Below are positions 48,341 to 51,901 of a stretch of DNA of 51,901 bases, piece by piece. The notes beneath the pieces were generated by a model, which saw only the letters and a list, made by a program, of their open reading frames with translations, searched no databases and had not been told where the DNA came from. The stretch spans positions 1 to 51,901 of the forward strand of contig JAFQEE010000052.1 in the NCBI GenBank assembly GCA_017399175.1, given 5' to 3'. The stretch is from Clostridia bacterium (GTDB taxonomy: Bacteria > Bacillota > Clostridia > Oscillospirales > Acutalibacteraceae). Both the position numbers and the translations under genes were made by a program. The first letter of the stretch is position 1; the number at the start of each line of letters is the position of its first letter.

Positions 48341-51046
48341 ATGAAAATAAGAAGCGAAAAAAACGGTGAAGTTTTTGAAAATGTGAAAATAACACAGCCT
48401 TATAAAATATACAGTACACAAGCAAACGAATCAGAAGTTGAAACTGTTTTTGAGGAATATATTAAACTCTTAGGTTATATATTAGGGGATAGTTATACTA
48501 AGAGAAGTGCTAAAAATCCTAATGATGTATTTCCATCCAAAACCGGTAGTGGCAATGGGTTCCCCGACTATGTTTTTTATGAAAAAGGTACTAACCGAAT
48601 TATTGCTATTGGCGATGTTAAAAGCCCCAACGGAAATGGAACAGACGCTAGTATTGTTGGTTTAAAAGATTGTACAGATATATACTTAAAATATTATAAC
48701 GAACGGCATAAGAATAAAATTAAAATTGCCTTTGGTTATGATGGTATAAATTTCGTTATAAAGTATTTATCTAAAAATAATAATTGGGAACCCTTATATA
48801 TTGATGAGCAAGTAATTAATGCGATGCTATCGCCTGAAATCTTGTTATCAGTTTCAAAAAATGGTAACAAATTTACAACACAGATAGATAAGAATGTCGA
48901 AAAGGAAAGACTTGAACCATATTTTGCAAGATGTGACTCTGTTTTTAGAACAAGTAAAAATGGTCTTTCGGCAATAGATAAAGCTACTGAAATCTCCACA
49001 CTGATTTTTATAAAAATATTTTCTAATGATGGTTCGGATCGAGAATTTGCAGCCCAGTATGGCGAAAGTGTATGGGAATCCATAAAAAAGGGCAAAGTGG
49101 ATTTTGTCAATAAGTTGTTTGGTGAATTTTTAAACAAGCAATATCAAAATATATTCCCAGAAAAATTATTAAAGGTTGATTCTCAAGTTGCATCTGAACT
49201 AGCTCTTATTATTGATTTAATGTTTACAGAATGTAAAATTGATAGAATGACTGATGTTAAAGGAAATGCACTTGAATATTATCAAAAAGCATCAAAGGAT
49301 CGTAAAATTGGAGAGTTTTTCACCCCTCGACACTTAATTAGATTTATGATGGAAATGGTTGACCCGGAAATAAAATTCCAAAAATCTGAAAACGGTGAAT
49401 TTTCCACAGATCATAACGGGAATCGTATTATTGAAAAAATAGAAAAAATATATGATCCCGCGTGTGGCAGCGGAGGTTTCCTAATCCAGTCTTTTATATA
49501 TTATCTAGAGAAGTACTCAAAATATGGTTTGTCTAAGGAAAATCTAAAAGAAGATGTTTTATTTGGTAATGAATTAAAAGATAGCACCGTTATGCTAACA
49601 AAATTGAATATGATATTGCTTGGCGATGGTCATAATCATATATCTAATGAAAATTCACTATTTTATATCAAAACAAAAAAGTTACAAAAAGTCTTGAAAG
49701 ATGACAAGCCTATACCTATAGATGCTACAGAAGTTGAATACAAAGAGGAAATGTGTGGTACAGCATTACAAACACTTCCTTTCTTTGAAAACAACCCGCT
49801 GATAGAAACGGTGAATGCAAAGAAAAATGAAAAGGCATATTATTTAGCAAGTTATGTCACGAAGAAAGACCATGTCACTCCCGTTTATGAGTATTCGGAT
49901 GTGCGAGCTGTAAATCCCGAAGTGGCAAAAAATTTGAATCCCCATTTCGGAAAATTCGACATAGTAATGACTAATCATCCCTATGGATTAGAAGAGCCTA
50001 CAACACCCGATGCATGGTTTTTGAAACATATGTTTGAATCGTTGCGTGAAAACGGTAGAATAGCGTGTATTGTGGGCGAAACATTGTTGTTTCATAAAGA
50101 TTACAAAAAAGTTAGGCAATTTATCCTTGACAATTACACGGTAGAAGCAATAATATCGTTGCCTCAAGGCGTATTTAATCCATATACAGATGTAAAAACA
50201 AGCATTTTGTTTATGAAGAAATCAAAGAATAATGGTCAAAAAACATGGCTGGCAGACTTGAAAAATGATGGCTTTGATTTGAATTTAACTAGAACACAAA
50301 TAAAAGAAAATGATATTCCTAAAATAATTCAGTTATGGGAAAGATGGGGTGGATATTATACAGTATCTAACGAATATCGATCATTCCATAAAGAGGAAAA
50401 AGGTGTTGCTGAATTTCATACTTTAAATGCAAATAATTGGTGTGTAAAACGATATATAACTCCATTAATTAGTTTGAATTCTCAATACGAACTTAAACCC
50501 CTTTCATGTTTTCTCAAACGAGTAAAAAATCAAGTAAATATTGAAGATGAGGAAGTATATAAACAAATAACAATTCAAATGTGGAATAAAGGGATTGTTC
50601 TTCGTGAAAAGCAATATGGACTTGATATAGGAACAAAAAAGCAATTTCGTATTAAGGAAGGTCAATTTGTAATATCTAAAATTGATGCTAGAAATGGAGC
50701 TTATGGGATCGTTCCAAAAGAGTTAGAGGATGCTATCATTACAGGTAATTTCTGGGCGTTTGAAATCAACAAAGACGAGATATTACCCCAATATATTACA
50801 TATCTTATGAGACATAACTTTTTTACTCATATGTGCGAGATATGTAGCTACGGCTCTACAAATAGATGGTATCTTGATGAAAATGCATTTAATGAGTTTT
50901 TAGTACCAATTCCTAAAATTGAAGAACAAAAAGACATATTAAAGAAAATTGAAAAGCATGACCAAATCATAAGTGATGCACAAAATATCATTTCTAAAGA
51001 AGAAACAGAAATAATGCATATAATAGATATGGTTTTAGGTGTTTAG
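48341..51046 (+). CDS. One-chain restriction-methylation-specificity protein (type IIG/I-like)
   Basis: The product (901 aa) has three parts. Residues about 25-160 are an HsdR_N-like nuclease with a PD-(D/E)xK site: PDYVFY (Asp76) and GDVKSP (Asp92, Lys94). Residues about 200-640 are an N6-adenine methyltransferase of HsdM type with motif I DPACGSGGF (372-380). Motif IV reads NHPYG (545-549) where NPPF/Y is usual. Residues about 690-901 are a single HsdS-like target recognition domain ending with VPIPKIEEQKDIL and a coiled tail. Its A+T-rich base use (AAA, ATA, GAT codons) differs from neighbours, suggesting horizontal acquisition. The His in motif IV needs attention. No helicase/translocase domain, so it is not classical type I. 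Confidence 0.87.
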   Translation: MKIRSEKNGEVFENVKITQPYKIYSTQANESEVETVFEEYIKLLGYILGDSYTKRSAKNPNDVFPSKTGSGNGFPDYVFYEKGTNRIIAIGDVKSPNGNGTDASIVGLKDCTDIYLKYYNERHKNKIKIAFGYDGINFVIKYLSKNNNWEPLYIDEQVINAMLSPEILLSVSKNGNKFTTQIDKNVEKERLEPYFARCDSVFRTSKNGLSAIDKATEISTLIFIKIFSNDGSDREFAAQYGESVWESIKKGKVDFVNKLFGEFLNKQYQNIFPEKLLKVDSQVASELALIIDLMFTECKIDRMTDVKGNALEYYQKASKDRKIGEFFTPRHLIRFMMEMVDPEIKFQKSENGEFSTDHNGNRIIEKIEKIYDPACGSGGFLIQSFIYYLEKYSKYGLSKENLKEDVLFGNELKDSTVMLTKLNMILLGDGHNHISNENSLFYIKTKKLQKVLKDDKPIPIDATEVEYKEEMCGTALQTLPFFENNPLIETVNAKKNEKAYYLASYVTKKDHVTPVYEYSDVRAVNPEVAKNLNPHFGKFDIVMTNHPYGLEEPTTPDAWFLKHMFESLRENGRIACIVGETLLFHKDYKKVRQFILDNYTVEAIISLPQGVFNPYTDVKTSILFMKKSKNNGQKTWLADLKNDGFDLNLTRTQIKENDIPKIIQLWERWGGYYTVSNEYRSFHKEEKGVAEFHTLNANNWCVKRYITPLISLNSQYELKPLSCFLKRVKNQVNIEDEEVYKQITIQMWNKGIVLREKQYGLDIGTKKQFRIKEGQFVISKIDARNGAYGIVPKELEDAIITGNFWAFEINKDEILPQYITYLMRHNFFTHMCEICSYGSTNRWYLDENAFNEFLVPIPKIEEQKDILKKIEKHDQIISDAQNIISKEETEIMHIIDMVLGV

Positions 51047-51069
51047 GTGCTAAAGAAAATTCACTTTGT

Positions 51070-51098
51070 ACATAGCTACATTTAAAAACAAAGTATAA
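51070..51098 (+). promoter_or_regulatory. Candidate forespore promoter of spoVT
   Basis: ACATA (51070-51074), 17 bp, AGTATAA (51092-51098). Similar in layout to the candidates before sleB and the spoIIQ-like gene; spoVT is sigma-G dependent in B. subtilis. Confidence 0.35.
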
Positions 51099-51152
51099 AA
51101 CTCCTTTGTTTACAGATACTAGAAATGTTATCAAAATAAACAAAGGAGTTTT
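51097..51152 (+). terminator. 16-bp perfect inverted repeat overlapping the spoVT ribosome binding site
   Basis: AAAACTCCTTTGTTTA (51097-51112) and TAAACAAAGGAGTTTT (51137-51152) are exact complements with a 24-base loop. The right arm contains the AAAGGAG site of spoVT and ends in a T-run. Acts as terminator of the upstream operon, and in read-through RNA it would hide the ribosome binding site. Confidence 0.7.
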
Positions 51153-51157
51153 TATAT

Positions 51158-51697
51158 ATGAAAGCAACTGGGATTGTGAGAAGAATTGATGATTTGGGAA
51201 GGGTTGTTATTCCTAAAGAGATTAGAAGGACGATGAGGATACGTGAAGGAGACCCGTTGGAAATTTACACAGCATCTGACGGTGAGGTTATTTTCAAAAA
51301 ATATTCACCTATTGGTGAGTTGTCAGAGTTTGCAAGTCAATACACCGATGTTTTGCACAGGGCGACAAACTTGCCTGTTATGATTACTGACCGTGACCAT
51401 GTTATTGCTGTGGCAGGTATGCCTAAACGAGATGCTATTGACAAGCGAATTTCTGCACAACTTGAGGAATTAATGGAAAATCGCGAAAATTATATTGCAT
51501 CGCCTGAAACAAAGGCACTTTATCCTTTATCCGACAAGGACAAGGAAGCAGGACTTGCCTTTACCATTATCGGTGGTGGTGATGTTACGGGTTCAGTTAT
51601 TTTAATGATGAATACCGACGGTAGTATGCCCACACAGACCGAAATTAAGCTTGTTTCCGTTGCCGCATCGTTTTTAGGTAAACAAACGGAAGAATAA
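51158..51697 (+). CDS. spoVT: Stage V sporulation regulator SpoVT
   Basis: A 179-residue AbrB-type transcription regulator active in the forespore. Residues 1-50 are the swapped-hairpin DNA-binding domain (ATGIVRRIDDLGRVVIPKEI, RIREGDPLEIYT). Residues about 55-178 form a GAF-like domain typical of SpoVT (SEFASQYTDVLHRATNLPVMITDRDHVIAVAG). The length matches B. subtilis SpoVT (178). Start ATG at 51158 with AAAGGAG inside a hairpin arm. A repeat container begins 5 bases after its stop codon. Confidence 0.95.
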   Translation: MKATGIVRRIDDLGRVVIPKEIRRTMRIREGDPLEIYTASDGEVIFKKYSPIGELSEFASQYTDVLHRATNLPVMITDRDHVIAVAGMPKRDAIDKRISAQLEELMENRENYIASPETKALYPLSDKDKEAGLAFTIIGGGDVTGSVILMMNTDGSMPTQTEIKLVSVAASFLGKQTEE

Positions 51698-51702
51698 ACA
51701 AC

Positions 51703-51901
51703 AAATTGGAGTTTGTCGGAGTAAGTGCAAAATGCAAAACGCTGAATGCAGAATGAAGGGTCTGCGACGCGATTATAAAGAATAGGTCATTCTGAGGAGT
51801 GTAACGACGAAGAATCTCTGTTGGTTTTATTGTACACTTCAAAGGAGATTCTTCGCTACGCTCAGAATGACAAATCAAATTGGTTACCCCGTCAAATTAT
51901 A
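51703..51901. repeat. MITE-like container carrying a TCATTCTGAG inverted repeat
   Basis: Left end AAATTGGAGTTTGTCGG (51703), then GTGCAAAATGCAAAACGC-type repeats and GGGTCTGCGACGC. The TCATTCTGAG long inverted repeat, copy 4, follows (51786-51871), and the right end CCCCGTCAAATTATA coincides with the end of the window. The short frames here are not genes. Confidence 0.75.

Overview
The window looks like a chromosomal segment of an anaerobic, spore-forming Clostridia (probably an Oscillospirales/Ruminococcaceae-type gut Firmicute). The evidence is low G+C, strong AGGAGG-type ribosome binding sites, TTGACA-17-TATAAT promoters, sporulation genes (sleB, a spoIIQ-like M23 gene, spoVT), a dockerin protein, a sensory-type [FeFe] hydrogenase and a class III ribonucleotide reductase. 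The genus assignment is inference only.

Layout. 1-420: the 5' end of a 16S rRNA gene leaving the window to the left, with its leader and two tandem rrn promoters. 565-1266: sleB. 2017-9192 (minus): a shikimate cluster (aroB-aroA-aroC-aroE/K fusion-aroQ) downstream of murT-gatD; the GatD protein lacks the expected catalytic Cys and His. 9531-11251: trpS and lexA with an SOS box. 11796-13010: spoIIQ-like gene and a phosphopantetheinyl transferase. 13042-20217: a dockerin protein and two further paralogues sharing one unassigned ~200-residue domain, flanking a DRTGG/HATPase/HydS-like hydrogenase/PHP signalling cluster. 20289-22672: maf, Nudix, murD. 23160-25229: a divergent EF-G-like GTPase. 25645-29952: YmfF/YmfH-type M16 pair, lgt, folD. 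30209-31666: radical SAM protein. 32103-35000: a Ca2+-type P-ATPase behind a yybP-ykoY Mn2+ riboswitch. 35030-38819: ECF sigma factor, beta-propeller membrane protein and small membrane protein, divergent from a zinc metalloprotease. 39228-43351: trxB, nrdD fused to a thioredoxin-like domain, nrdG, with paired NrdR boxes. 43420-47605: a structured leader RNA with a small exported protein, asparaginase, TlpA/CcdA pair and a YdjC deacetylase. 47682-51046: an accessory, A+T-rich island with a small ORF, an XRE regulator and a one-chain restriction-methylation-specificity protein. 51158-51697: spoVT.

Almost every long intergenic gap is filled by repeats. Three layers can be seen: (i) MITE-like containers with about 17-bp terminal inverted repeats; (ii) GTAG-footed REP hairpins, often in inverted pairs (BIME-like), whose two loops are reverse complements while the stems differ; (iii) long inverted repeats of the TCATTCTGAG...CTCAGAATGA type and CTCCCT-type hairpin modules. 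These are combined, nested and inverted in different ways in different gaps. No transposase for them is encoded here. I regard this modular repeat system, the catalytically altered GatD, the three-paralogue domain family and the leader RNA at 43455-43618 as the most interesting leads.

No tRNA, CRISPR array or complete insertion sequence was recognised.
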